Below, piece after piece: positions 15,204 to 22,864 of a stretch of DNA of 35,928 bases. Under the pieces are notes generated by a model. It was not told the origin of the DNA and ran no database searches. It saw only the letters and a list, made by a program, of their open reading frames with translations. The stretch lies in NCBI RefSeq assembly GCF_042652965.1, contig NZ_JBHSHL010000055.1, positions 1-35,928 on the forward strand. The letters are read 5' to 3'. Source of the stretch: Filifactor villosus (lineage in GTDB: Bacteria > Bacillota > Clostridia > Peptostreptococcales > Filifactoraceae). Position numbers and translations under genes: made by a program. The first letter of the stretch is position 1. Every line of letters begins with the position of its first letter.

Positions 15204-15313
15204 TACTATGATCTGTCAGAATTGACAGTTGAATGTTTTGAAACATATCATCCAAATTGTTTTTTGGTAATAATATATTCTGTATACCCTGTATTTCAAA
15301 CGGAGAATAATAT
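15203..15313 (-). repeat. R1 repeat, near full length
   Basis: Read on the minus strand it aligns along its whole length with the copy at 33028-33143: ATTATTCTCCGTTTGAAAT at one end, the core TTACC(A)AAAAACAATTTGG in the middle, then CAATTCT and ATAGTAT at the other end. It lies directly after the hpf terminator and just before the crtI promoter. In this orientation it contains TTGACAG, but no good -10 follows. Confidence 0.75.
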
Positions 15314-15338
15314 TACAATCAAAAGACATTTCGGTATT

Positions 15339-15367
15339 TTGGAGTGCAAAATGTTTGTGGCTACAAT
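15339..15367 (+). promoter_or_regulatory. Promoter of the carotenoid operon
   Basis: TTGGAG (15339-15344), 17-base spacer, TACAAT (15362-15367), 28 bases before the crtI-like start codon. Good spacing and a good -10 box. Confidence 0.55.
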
Positions 15368-15395
15368 TTGAATGAAGAACATATAAGGAGGAAGT

Positions 15396-16904
15396 ATGAA
15401 AAAAGTTTTGGTAATAGGAGCGGGTATAGGAGGGCTTTCGGCAGCTATCCGCCTTCAGCATGCAGGTTATGAGGTGGAAATCTATGAAAAAGAAGGGATG
15501 ACGGGAGGGAAGATGCACAGGATAGAGATGCAGGGTCATTCTTTTGACGTGGGGCCTACCCTGGTTATGATGCCTTCGGTCTACCGTGAGATTTTTGAGC
15601 TTGCGGGAAGAGATCCCGATGAATACATCCCCATGGTCAAACTTGATCCGATGTATCACGTGTATTTCGATTCTTCTCCTATGAGGTTCTATTCGATCTC
15701 CAACGATCTCGAGCAACTTCATAAGATGTTTGAAAAGAAGGGGGTTGAAAATGCGAAGGGATTTTATGATTATCTCAGTTCAATTTACAGGAGGTATCAA
15801 ATTGCCTTGGATCATTTTATAACAAGGCCTTTTCGAACCAAGCGTGACTTCTACAATCCCAAAACGTTGCTCCATGCCCTTAAGCTAAAAACGTTCGACA
15901 GTGCGGATCATATGATGTCGAAGTTTATCTTGGATAAAGATCTGCAACAGATGCTCAGTTTTCAAACTCTTTACATAGGGGTGTCTCCGAAAAAAGGACC
16001 TTCTTTGTACAATATCATTCCTTTGATCGAGCTTCTCTATGGAGTTTGGTTTATCAAGGGAGGTATGTATACGATGGCGCAGGGGATGACGAAACTGTTT
16101 GAGGAGTTGGGAGGAAAGATTCATCTGAACAAAGCGGTAGAAGAGGTAATCATCCGAGACAAGAGGGCAAGAGGGATTAGGGTCGAGGGAAAGGAGATCT
16201 CTTCGGACTATGTGATCTGCGATGCGGATTTTCCTTATGCCGTGAAGAACCTGATCAAAGAAGAGAAGGCGAGAGGACGTTATACCCCGGAACGGATCGA
16301 TGCCATGGAGTATTCCTGTTCCTGTCTGGTGTTTTATTGGGGAGTGGAAGGAACTTATCCGGATATGGCTGCCCATACCTTTGTGATTGCCGATGATTTG
16401 GATCTCAACCTCAAACAGATTTTTGACGGTTCACGGATGGAAGAGCCTTCGATCTATCTTCACATTCCCTCCAATGTCGACAGGGATATGGCACCGGAAG
16501 GAAAGTCTTCTTTTTATGTACTCATTCCGGTTTCGGAGGTAGTGACATCCAAGTATCCATGGGAGGAAGAAACGATAGATCATTACAGAGAGCGTGCAAT
16601 CTCGACCTTGGAAAAGCTTCCTTCTCTTGCGGGTTTGAGGGAAAAAATAACCTGTGAGAGATTCTTTACTCCTCTTGATTTTATGCAGAGGTTCAACGCT
16701 TATCGAGGGGCGACCTTCGGGCTCCAACCCACCCTGTTACAAAGCAATCATCTGCGACCTCAGTCCAAGTGCATGTCGTGTGAGGGTCTTTATTTTACGG
16801 GAAGCAGCACCCATCCGGGAGCGGGAGTGCCGATCGTTATCGAGGGCGGCAAACTATGTGCGAAGGAGCTTCGAAGAGATGTTGAGAAGGGTGGGATCTT
16901 ATGA
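15396..16904 (+). CDS. Phytoene/dehydrosqualene desaturase (CrtI/CrtN family)
   Basis: A 502-residue FAD enzyme that introduces conjugated double bases into a C30 or C40 polyene backbone. The N-terminal dinucleotide-binding motif is KKVLVIGAGIGGLSAAIRL (GxGxxG at residues 8-13), followed by YEKEGMTGGKMHR. The C-terminal family signature FTGSSTHPGAGVPIVIEGGKL is intact. Full length for CrtI/CrtN. It overlaps the synthase gene by ATGA, so the two are co-translated. In Bacillota the pair is usually the C30 type (CrtN/CrtM, making 4,4'-diaponeurosporene), but sequence reading cannot exclude C40. The ribosome binding site AAGGAGG is strong. Confidence 0.92.
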   Translation: MKKVLVIGAGIGGLSAAIRLQHAGYEVEIYEKEGMTGGKMHRIEMQGHSFDVGPTLVMMPSVYREIFELAGRDPDEYIPMVKLDPMYHVYFDSSPMRFYSISNDLEQLHKMFEKKGVENAKGFYDYLSSIYRRYQIALDHFITRPFRTKRDFYNPKTLLHALKLKTFDSADHMMSKFILDKDLQQMLSFQTLYIGVSPKKGPSLYNIIPLIELLYGVWFIKGGMYTMAQGMTKLFEELGGKIHLNKAVEEVIIRDKRARGIRVEGKEISSDYVICDADFPYAVKNLIKEEKARGRYTPERIDAMEYSCSCLVFYWGVEGTYPDMAAHTFVIADDLDLNLKQIFDGSRMEEPSIYLHIPSNVDRDMAPEGKSSFYVLIPVSEVVTSKYPWEEETIDHYRERAISTLEKLPSLAGLREKITCERFFTPLDFMQRFNAYRGATFGLQPTLLQSNHLRPQSKCMSCEGLYFTGSSTHPGAGVPIVIEGGKLCAKELRRDVEKGGIL

Positions 16905-17887
16905 GTTTGAACGCTTCTTATCGGGCGGCGGAGGGCATCATGCGTGAACGTGCAAGCAGTTTTTATCTGGTTTTTCAGGGTATGGAGCGTTCAAAGTTTT
17001 TGGATATCGCAGCCATCTATGCCTTTTGTCGCTATGCGGATGATTTGGCGGACGATTCCTGCCAGAGAGGCTCTTTGGTTGAGGATGATTTGGACAGACT
17101 TGAGAATAAGGTCAGGTCCCTCTATGACGGGGAGGAGCTTCAATCATGGAGCAAACACGAATGGTGGGATGCATTTGTACAAACGGTAAAAACAAGACGT
17201 ATTCCAATCGTTCCTTTTTTGAATCAAATTGAAGGTCAAAGGAGTGACGTGCATTTCAAACCTGTTGAAACTTTGGAAGATCTTATCGAGTATTGCAAGA
17301 AGGTCGCGGGAACGGTAGGTCTGATGTTGGCTCCCATGTTGAGGGGGCAAAGAGCGGATGAACGATATGAGCGTATTTGTGAAACCTTGGGAGTTGCGAT
17401 GCAGATTACAAACATCCTGAGGGATATCGGAGAAGACATCAGACAGAGGAAGCGTGTGTATCTTCCTCGGATGTTGATGGAGCACTACGGTGTCAGCGTT
17501 TGCAAAATAGAAGATCTGTCAAAACTTAATCGGAGCAGGGGAAGACTCAAGGATGCCGTCCTCTCCGTAAGGGATTCGGAGGTTCCTGAAGAGGTTGTGC
17601 TTTTATGGGAGGAGTTGGCTGTGCTTGCAGAGCGGTACTATGAGGAAGTATTCGAAAATCTATATATGTTTGACAGCGACTCTTTGAGAGCTGTAACGAC
17701 GGCCGGAGTGTATTACAGGGCGATTTTGGACGAGGTTCGAAAAAACCGCTACAACTGTTTTACCACGCGTTGTTATACAAGTATGAAAACAAAAAAGGCC
17801 TTGATGAAACAGGTTGGGATCTATGTGGATAAGCATACGGAGGAAGGGAGTCAATGCGGAAAACGTGAGAGGGCTCATCGCGGATAA
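16901..17887 (+). CDS. Squalene/phytoene synthase family (CrtM/CrtB)
   Basis: A 328-residue prenyl synthase that condenses two farnesyl (C30) or geranylgeranyl (C40) diphosphates head to head. Both Mg-binding aspartate motifs are present: FCRYADDLADD (Asp47-Asp52) and TNILRDIGEDIRQ (Asp175, Asp179), the latter followed by VYLPRMLMEHYGV as in the family. The ending YRAILDEVRKNRYNCFTTR is typical; a further 45 residues of basic tail follow, somewhat longer than CrtM of Staphylococcus. ATGA overlap with the desaturase. It supplies the substrate for that enzyme. No later carotenoid-modifying genes (oxidase, glycosyltransferase of the CrtQ type) follow. Confidence 0.92.
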   Translation: MSLNASYRAAEGIMRERASSFYLVFQGMERSKFLDIAAIYAFCRYADDLADDSCQRGSLVEDDLDRLENKVRSLYDGEELQSWSKHEWWDAFVQTVKTRRIPIVPFLNQIEGQRSDVHFKPVETLEDLIEYCKKVAGTVGLMLAPMLRGQRADERYERICETLGVAMQITNILRDIGEDIRQRKRVYLPRMLMEHYGVSVCKIEDLSKLNRSRGRLKDAVLSVRDSEVPEEVVLLWEELAVLAERYYEEVFENLYMFDSDSLRAVTTAGVYYRAILDEVRKNRYNCFTTRCYTSMKTKKALMKQVGIYVDKHTEEGSQCGKRERAHRG

Positions 17888-17954
17888 AGGCTTGGAGTTT
17901 TGTTCGGTTGCGGAGCGTTATTTCATATAAATTTTCAGATTACACAAGAACACG

Positions 17955-17983
17955 GTTTTTTTATTCCCGCAATATAGTATAAT
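17955..17983 (+). promoter_or_regulatory. Candidate promoter of the sugar transferase gene
   Basis: Perfect TATAAT at 17978-17983 in the context atagTATAATAGG, similar to the hpf promoter. The -35 position (GTTTTT) is weak. It is 57 bases before the GTG start. Confidence 0.45.
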
Positions 17984-18039
17984 AGGTCCTAAAGAGTAGC
18001 AGAGTTACAAGACCTCTTTGCGAAAGGCGGGGAAATACA

Positions 18040-19425
18040 GTGATCAAAGAAAACCAAAAATACTTGAACCGAGTGCAGGTCGCATTGGATATGCTCATCG
18101 TGCTCCTCTCGTTTCTGGCGGCGTACTTCATACGATTTGTCTGGATGGAGGGGATCATATCGGTTCCGCTGGGCGAATCTCTCAAGGGAGTCTTTCTCTT
18201 CCTTCCCGTGTACATCTTTTTGTATTCGATCTTCCAGCTTTATACACCCAAGCGTACCAATTCGGTATTCTATGAGTTCGGCAAGATCATTCGTGCGAAC
18301 GTCACAGGGGCATTGATCCTTATCTTGGCTCTGTATCTTCTCAAGTTGATGAACTTCTCTCGGGTCATGCTTTTTATCTTCGTCATCTTAAATACGGTAC
18401 TGATGATCCTTGAGAGGGGAAGTATCCGTTACGTTCTTCGTCGATACCGAAAGAGGGGTTTCAACCAAAAACACTGCATTGTAATCGGAATGACCGAGAT
18501 GGCGAAGGATTTTTTCTCCGCCATTCGAAAAAACTCACAGTGGGGCTATCAGATTGTCGGTTATGTCGATGATAAGAGGGACAAGAAGGAGGAGTACAAG
18601 TATTTGGGAACCACCTACCAACTTGAGGACATCCTCAAGAAGTACTATGCGGATATCGCCATCATCGCCTTGGACGACAAGGGATATCACAGGTTGGGAG
18701 ATGTGATCCTCAACTGTGAGAAGGCGGGGATCAAGACTAACATTATTCCTTACTACTACAAGTACATTCCTGCCAATCCCTACGTGGATGATCTTGACGG
18801 GATGCCAATCATCGATACGAGACATGTTCCCTTGGATAACCATATGAAGAACTTCGGTAAAAGGTTGTTCGATATCGTGTTTGCAACAGTGGCAATTGTG
18901 TTGACCTCTCCCTTTATGTTGATTTCCGTGCTGATGATAAAGCTGACTTCCAAGGGGCCGGTCATCTATAAGCAGGAGAGGGTGGGGCTGAACCGAAAGA
19001 CCTTTTATATGTATAAGTTTCGTTCAATGAAGGTGCAGTCGAAGGAAGAGGAGAAGGTGCAATGGACGGTCAAGGACGATCCTCGCAAGACCAGGTGGGG
19101 GTCTTTTATGCGTAAGACCAGCATTGACGAGCTGCCCCAGTTTTTCAATGTCTTGAAAGGGGAGATGTCCGTTATAGGTCCAAGACCTGAACGACCTCAC
19201 TTTGTCGAGAAGTTCAAGGAAGAGATCCCCAAATATATGATCAAACATCAGGTAAGGCCGGGCATCACCGGTTGGGCACAGGTCAACGGACTGCGAGGAG
19301 ATACCTCGATTGAGGAGAGGATCCGCTACGACCTCTACTATATCGAGAACTGGACCTTTGCCTTGGATATCAAGATTGTGATTATGACGTTGGTCAGAGG
19401 ATTTGTCAATAAAAACGCCTATTGA
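18040..19425 (+). CDS. Undecaprenyl-phosphate sugar phosphotransferase (exopolysaccharide-initiating)
   Basis: A 461-residue membrane enzyme of the polyprenyl glycosylphosphotransferase family (WcaJ/CpsE type). It transfers a sugar-1-phosphate to undecaprenyl phosphate, the first step of surface polysaccharide assembly. Residues 1-125 hold four or five membrane helices, 130-250 a CoA-binding-like domain (HCIVIGMTEMAKDFF, VGYVDDKR), and about 265-461 the catalytic sugar transferase domain with KRLFDIVFATVAIVL, YKFRSMK, DELPQFFNVLKGEMSVIGPRPE and RPGITGWAQVNGLRG. GTG start with an AGGCGGGG-like site 7 bases upstream. No other polysaccharide gene is adjacent, so either the rest of the pathway is elsewhere or it acts in another glycolipid route. 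Confidence 0.93.
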   Translation: MIKENQKYLNRVQVALDMLIVLLSFLAAYFIRFVWMEGIISVPLGESLKGVFLFLPVYIFLYSIFQLYTPKRTNSVFYEFGKIIRANVTGALILILALYLLKLMNFSRVMLFIFVILNTVLMILERGSIRYVLRRYRKRGFNQKHCIVIGMTEMAKDFFSAIRKNSQWGYQIVGYVDDKRDKKEEYKYLGTTYQLEDILKKYYADIAIIALDDKGYHRLGDVILNCEKAGIKTNIIPYYYKYIPANPYVDDLDGMPIIDTRHVPLDNHMKNFGKRLFDIVFATVAIVLTSPFMLISVLMIKLTSKGPVIYKQERVGLNRKTFYMYKFRSMKVQSKEEEKVQWTVKDDPRKTRWGSFMRKTSIDELPQFFNVLKGEMSVIGPRPERPHFVEKFKEEIPKYMIKHQVRPGITGWAQVNGLRGDTSIEERIRYDLYYIENWTFALDIKIVIMTLVRGFVNKNAY

Positions 19426-19486
19426 TGGACATGGAGGAAGATTCCTCCCTTCGATCCTACGGAAGGTTTGAAAATGGAGGTGCACT

Positions 19487-19957
19487 ATGATAAGACTGTG
19501 CGAGCATAAAGATGAGTCTGTATGGGAGCAACTCAATATCGAGTTTATGAGGTATGAGTATCAGGACGGCAACGTATGGCAGGATCCTCAAGATAAGGGA
19601 GATCCGAGTGAGATTTTTTCGCTTATTATGCGGGAGCCGAATTCTCCGAACCGCCTATATGTGATCGAAGAAGGCGGTCAAACAGTCGGATTTATGAATA
19701 CATCGTGGTTTTTCAGCGTGTGGGCTCATGGAAAGGTCCTGCTCTTGGACGACCTCTATATACGCAAGGACAGGCAGGGACAGGGCATAGGCTCCAAGGC
19801 CTTATCGGAACTCGAAAACCTTCTGAAGAAGGAGGGCTTTGAGAGGATTCAGCTCTTGGCGGAAGATACAAATCCGGGAGCTGTGAGGTTTTATGAAAGA
19901 GAAAACTATTCGTCGCAGAAACTCACCTTCTTCTGTAAGTATCTGCAAGAGGATTAG
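19487..19957 (+). CDS. GNAT family N-acetyltransferase
   Basis: A 156-residue acyl-CoA-dependent acetyltransferase. Motif A is clear: LLDDLYIRKDRQGQGIGSKAL (acetyl-CoA pyrophosphate loop RQGQGIG near residues 95-101), followed by LLAEDTNPGAVRFYERENY, the usual C-terminal motif B. The substrate is unknown. Start ATG has GGAGG 9 bases upstream. It follows the sugar transferase by 61 bases with no clear terminator, so it may be on the same transcript, perhaps acetylating a small molecule or sugar precursor (inference). Confidence 0.9.
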   Translation: MIRLCEHKDESVWEQLNIEFMRYEYQDGNVWQDPQDKGDPSEIFSLIMREPNSPNRLYVIEEGGQTVGFMNTSWFFSVWAHGKVLLLDDLYIRKDRQGQGIGSKALSELENLLKKEGFERIQLLAEDTNPGAVRFYERENYSSQKLTFFCKYLQED

Positions 19958-20187
19958 GAAACGGATATAAAAACAGTGGACCGAAAATGATAAATACCTT
20001 CTTTATCGGAAGATCAGTACGGAGGGTACATATCAAAAACGGACTACTGTTTTTTCTTTGCCTAAGGAGATATCTTGTAATTGGATACTCTTATTCAATA
20101 GAAGAATTGTTATGTTCGACTTGGATCTTTCAAAACAAAGCGTTTCGGGTCCGGAAGAAATAAAAAACGTCGATGTCAACCGTTTAA

Positions 20188-20247
20188 ACGAATAGAAGTA
20201 TGGTTGTATCTGTTTTATGAGCACAAACATCCGTTTTATCTTCTTTT
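20188..20247 (+). repeat. R2 repeat, partial and diverged
   Basis: AATAGAAGTATGGTTGTATCTG followed by a TTTATCTTCT block matches the first half of R2 (copy 20349-20462) over about 55 bases with several changes. The ATACTATTCTCC terminus and the right half are missing; an R1-like segment follows directly. Confidence 0.5.
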
Positions 20248-20250
20248 GAT

Positions 20251-20335
20251 ATGTATTCTCCGTTTAGAATATCAGGCAAACAGAACATATATTTATCGGA
20301 AACGTTTTGAGTGATTGTAGAATTCAAACTTCATG
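20251..20335 (+). repeat. R1 repeat, diverged
   Basis: Begins TGTATTCTCCGTTTAGAAT (R1 left end: ATACTATTCTCCGTTTGAAAT) and keeps the R1 order CAGGCAAACAGAACATAT, then TTATCGGAAACG, then GTAGAATTC. Several substitutions and a shortened middle. It runs almost into the next R2 copy. Confidence 0.45.
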
Positions 20336-20348
20336 ATCGGACAATTTT

Positions 20349-20462
20349 ATACTATTCTCCAATAGAAGTGTGGATATATCTGTTTTTCAAATCACGAAAA
20401 GTCGGTTTATCTTCTATGGCTCACAGATCGTTTATGTCCACAACTCAAAAGAATAATAGTAT
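20349..20462 (+). repeat. R2 repeat, full length (114 bp)
   Basis: Starts ATACTATTCTCCAATAGAAG and ends AGAATAATAGTAT. The minus-strand sequence at 32370-32484 matches it along nearly its whole length. It shares its outer ends with R1 but not its interior. Inside are two pairs of inverted arms in crossed order: CCAATAGAAG (20359-20368) with CTTCTATGG (20411-20419), and TGTGGATAtATCTG (20369-20382) with CAGAT (20424-20428) plus TCCACA (20437-20442). Confidence 0.75.
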
Positions 20463-20701
20463 TAATGGATAATCGTATGAATACAGGTTGCTGATATCTA
20501 TAACTTAAGGGAATAACAGTATGAAATGTGAGTATCCGAGGCATTTTCATTATAGGAGTGTATGTTTTACAACACTCTTTTTTAATGGAGTATTTCAGAT
20601 CCCAAAATCCAAAAAATAGCCCTAAAATGAATTTTTCTTCGATATTTTGCTCAAAAATCGCCGTTTTTTGTAAAAAATATTAGGAATATGAAAGATAAAA
20701 A

Positions 20702-20730
20702 TTGACAAAAAAAAACTTTGCTCTTAAAAT
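20702..20730 (+). promoter_or_regulatory. Promoter of the fatty acid synthesis operon
   Basis: Consensus -35 TTGACA (20702-20707), 17-base spacer, TAAAAT (20725-20730). The best promoter in the window. An AT-rich palindrome sits across the expected transcription start (20734-20755), and the acpP start codon is 72 bases after the -10. Confidence 0.75.
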
Positions 20731-20733
20731 ATA

Positions 20734-20755
20734 AAATAATTTATATAAATTATTT
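20734..20755. promoter_or_regulatory. Candidate operator of the fatty acid operon
   Basis: A perfect 22-bp palindrome with core ATAATTTATATAAATTAT (20736-20753), starting 3 bases after the -10 box. Its half site AATTTA..TAAATT also occurs as AATTTA-AAT-TAAATT in a second perfect palindrome near the start of the marR gene at the far end of the locus. Binding by that MarR protein is a testable inference. The region is so AT-rich that chance is a real alternative. Confidence 0.5.
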
Positions 20756-20801
20756 ATTAAAATTATTTAAAAAACTCAGAGGATGAAAAGGAGATACTAC
20801 C

Positions 20802-21029
20802 ATGACATTTGAAAAAGTAAAAGAAACGATTTTGGCAAGCTTGAACTGCAAGGAAGAAAAGGTTGTTGCCGAGGCAAGATTGATCGAGGACCTGGAGATG
20901 GATTCTCTGGATGCTGCGGACTTGGCGATGGCTCTGGAAGAAGCGTTTGACATTACGATCGCGGATGAGGAGTTTGAGCACTTGGTAACAGTGAAAGATA
21001 TTGTCGATTATATCGATACACATAAATAA
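20802..21029 (+). CDS. acpP: Acyl carrier protein
   Basis: A 75-residue acidic carrier protein that holds the growing acyl chain on a 4'-phosphopantetheine arm. The attachment serine is Ser35 in LEMDSLDAADLAMALEEAF, with the family's helix II acidic surface. Standard length. First gene of the fatty acid operon, 72 bases after the -10 box, with a strong AAGGAGA ribosome binding site. Nine bases separate it from accB. Confidence 0.96.
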   Translation: MTFEKVKETILASLNCKEEKVVAEARLIEDLEMDSLDAADLAMALEEAFDITIADEEFEHLVTVKDIVDYIDTHK

Positions 21030-21038
21030 GGCGGATCT

Positions 21039-21482
21039 ATGAAGAAGAATGAGATGATGAAGTTGGCTCAGTGGTTTGCCGATTCAAACCTCAATCGTCT
21101 CGTGTGGAAGGATGAGAACTGCTCCCTCGAACTTGAAAAAGGAGGGAGCGGTTCTTCCTATGAAGCACCGCCGAGACAGGAGATGTTGCAGAGAGTCGAA
21201 AGAGAAGTCAGGCAGGAGGTCCAGAGTTTCGATAAGGAGGAGGGCTATGTGCTTCGTTCTCCTGTCGTAGGGACGTTTTATTCGAGTCCTTCCCCGGACG
21301 AAAAGCCTTTTGTTACGGTGGGACAGAAGGTTTCGAAGGGGCAGGTCGTTTGCATTGTCGAAGCGATGAAGCTGCTCAATGAGATCTCTTCGCCGGTCGA
21401 CGGTGTGGTAAAGAAGATCTTCATTCAAAATGAAGAGATGGTCGAATACGACGAAAAACTCATCGAGATCGAGGTGGAGTAA
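21039..21482 (+). CDS. accB: Biotin carboxyl carrier protein of acetyl-CoA carboxylase
   Basis: A 147-residue BCCP. The biotinylated lysine is Lys111 in CIVEAMKLLNEI; the surrounding lipoyl/biotinyl domain (about 70-147) has VVGTFYSSPSPDEKPFVTVGQ with the thumb loop, and GVVKKIFIQNEEMVEYDEKLIEI. The N-terminal half is a less conserved linker. It carries carboxybiotin from AccC to the AccAD transferase. TAATG overlap with accC. Confidence 0.96.
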   Translation: MKKNEMMKLAQWFADSNLNRLVWKDENCSLELEKGGSGSSYEAPPRQEMLQRVEREVRQEVQSFDKEEGYVLRSPVVGTFYSSPSPDEKPFVTVGQKVSKGQVVCIVEAMKLLNEISSPVDGVVKKIFIQNEEMVEYDEKLIEIEVE

Positions 21483-22849
21483 TGTTTCACAGAATTCTGG
21501 TCGCGAATCGCGGAGAGATAGCGGTGCGGATCATCCGTGCCTGTAGAGAATTGAATATAGAAACGGTCGCCGTCTATTCCGATGCGGACAGACACTCCCT
21601 CCATGTTCAGATGGCAACGGAGGCGGTCTGTATCGGGAGCGCCCTTCCTAAGAACAGTTACTTAAATATAGGAAATATCTTGAGCGCCGCTCTTCTGAAG
21701 GGCTGTGACGCCATCCATCCCGGCTACGGTTTTCTCTCGGAGAACAGCGAGTTTGCAAGGATGACCGAAGAGAGCGGGCTGGTCTTTATCGGGCCGTCTC
21801 ACGAGATCATCTCCAAGATGGGAGACAAGCAGACGGCGAGAGAGACGATGATCAAAAACAAGGTGCCCGTTATCCCGGGTTCAAAAGAGCTGATCCATAC
21901 CTTGGACGATGCTTTGAAAGAGGCGGAAGAAATAGGCTATCCCGTCATCATCAAGGCCTCTGCCGGCGGCGGCGGTAAGGGGATGCGTAAGATCTACCGC
22001 AGGGAAGCGATGGAGAAGGAGTTTTTCTCAGCGAAGAAGGAGGCTCTTTCCGCCTTCGGAGATGATTCCATCTATATGGAAAAGCTCATCGAGGAGGCCA
22101 AGCACATTGAGGTACAGATTCTTGCAGACAAAAGGGGTAACGTCATTCACCTTGGAGAGAGGGACTGCTCCCTTCAAAGGAAGAACCAAAAGATGATCGA
22201 GGAGGCTCCCTGCCGATTGTTGACGCCGGAGCTACGCGAAAAAATGGGCGAAGCGGCCCTGAATGCGGCAAGGGCGGTCAACTATACGTCGGCCGGGACG
22301 ATCGAGTTTCTTCTGACTGAGGACAACGAGTTTTATTTTATGGAAATGAATACGAGGGTGCAGGTCGAACATCCAGTTACCGAAATGGTAACAGGGGTCG
22401 ACATCGTCAAGGAGCAGATCAGGATCGCCTTCGGGCTTCCTCTGTCCTTTACTCAGGAGGATGTGCGGATAGAAGGTTTTTCGATGGAGTGTCGCATCAA
22501 CGCCGAAAATCCGAGCAACAACTTTATGCCTTCCTGCGGGAAGGTCAATATCGTCAACCTTCCGGGCGGGAACGGAGTGCGGGTGGATTCGTTTCTGTAC
22601 CAGGACTATGAGATCAGCCCCTACTACGATTCCATGTTGGCGAAGCTCATCGTTCACGGGAGGACGAGGCAGGAGGTACTCAGAAAGATGCGCAGGGCCT
22701 TGGAGGAGTTTATGATCCGGGGGGTATCGACCAACATCGGTCTGCTGTATCTGTTGACCTACGAAAAAAGAGTGATCAAAGGCGATTACAAGACGAGTTT
22801 TTTGGAGCAAAACTTGGATAAGTTGATCGAATTTGCGGAAGGTATTTAG
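21482..22849 (+). CDS. accC: Biotin carboxylase subunit of acetyl-CoA carboxylase
   Basis: A 455-residue ATP-grasp enzyme that carboxylates biotin on AccB using ATP and bicarbonate. Clear motifs: ILVANRGEIAVRIIRACREL at the N-terminus, IHPGYGFLSEN, the Gly-rich ATP loop KASAGGGGKGMR (about 159-170), HIEVQILAD and GERDCSLQRKNQKMIEEAP, and the active-site region FMEMNTRVQVEHPVTEMVTG. Full length. Coupled to accB by a one-base overlap. Confidence 0.97.
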   Translation: MFHRILVANRGEIAVRIIRACRELNIETVAVYSDADRHSLHVQMATEAVCIGSALPKNSYLNIGNILSAALLKGCDAIHPGYGFLSENSEFARMTEESGLVFIGPSHEIISKMGDKQTARETMIKNKVPVIPGSKELIHTLDDALKEAEEIGYPVIIKASAGGGGKGMRKIYRREAMEKEFFSAKKEALSAFGDDSIYMEKLIEEAKHIEVQILADKRGNVIHLGERDCSLQRKNQKMIEEAPCRLLTPELREKMGEAALNAARAVNYTSAGTIEFLLTEDNEFYFMEMNTRVQVEHPVTEMVTGVDIVKEQIRIAFGLPLSFTQEDVRIEGFSMECRINAENPSNNFMPSCGKVNIVNLPGGNGVRVDSFLYQDYEISPYYDSMLAKLIVHGRTRQEVLRKMRRALEEFMIRGVSTNIGLLYLLTYEKRVIKGDYKTSFLEQNLDKLIEFAEGI

Positions 22850-22864
22850 TGAAAAGAGGACAGT

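Larger units (their letters stand above)
19958..20701. other. Repeat-rich gap upstream of the fatty acid locus
   Basis: About 745 bases with no credible gene. It holds at least three pieces of the R1 and R2 repeat families in close succession (listed separately) and a further R2-like right end near 20496-20523 (ctataacttaagggaataacagtat). The order and truncations suggest repeated insertion into older copies. The final 200 bases are very AT-rich and lead into the acpP promoter. Confidence 0.6.

Noticed and set aside
19433..19448. GGAGGA/TCCTCC hairpin after the sugar transferase as a terminator
   Set aside because: The loop is only a few bases and no T run follows, so termination is unlikely.
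20349..20523. CRISPR array
   Set aside because: The repeats are long, few, oriented both ways and not separated by regular spacers; no cas genes are present.
20702..20801. FapR operator at the acpP promoter
   Set aside because: The TTAGTACCTGATACTAA-type site of FapR is not present; the palindrome there is AT-only and no fapR gene is in the window.
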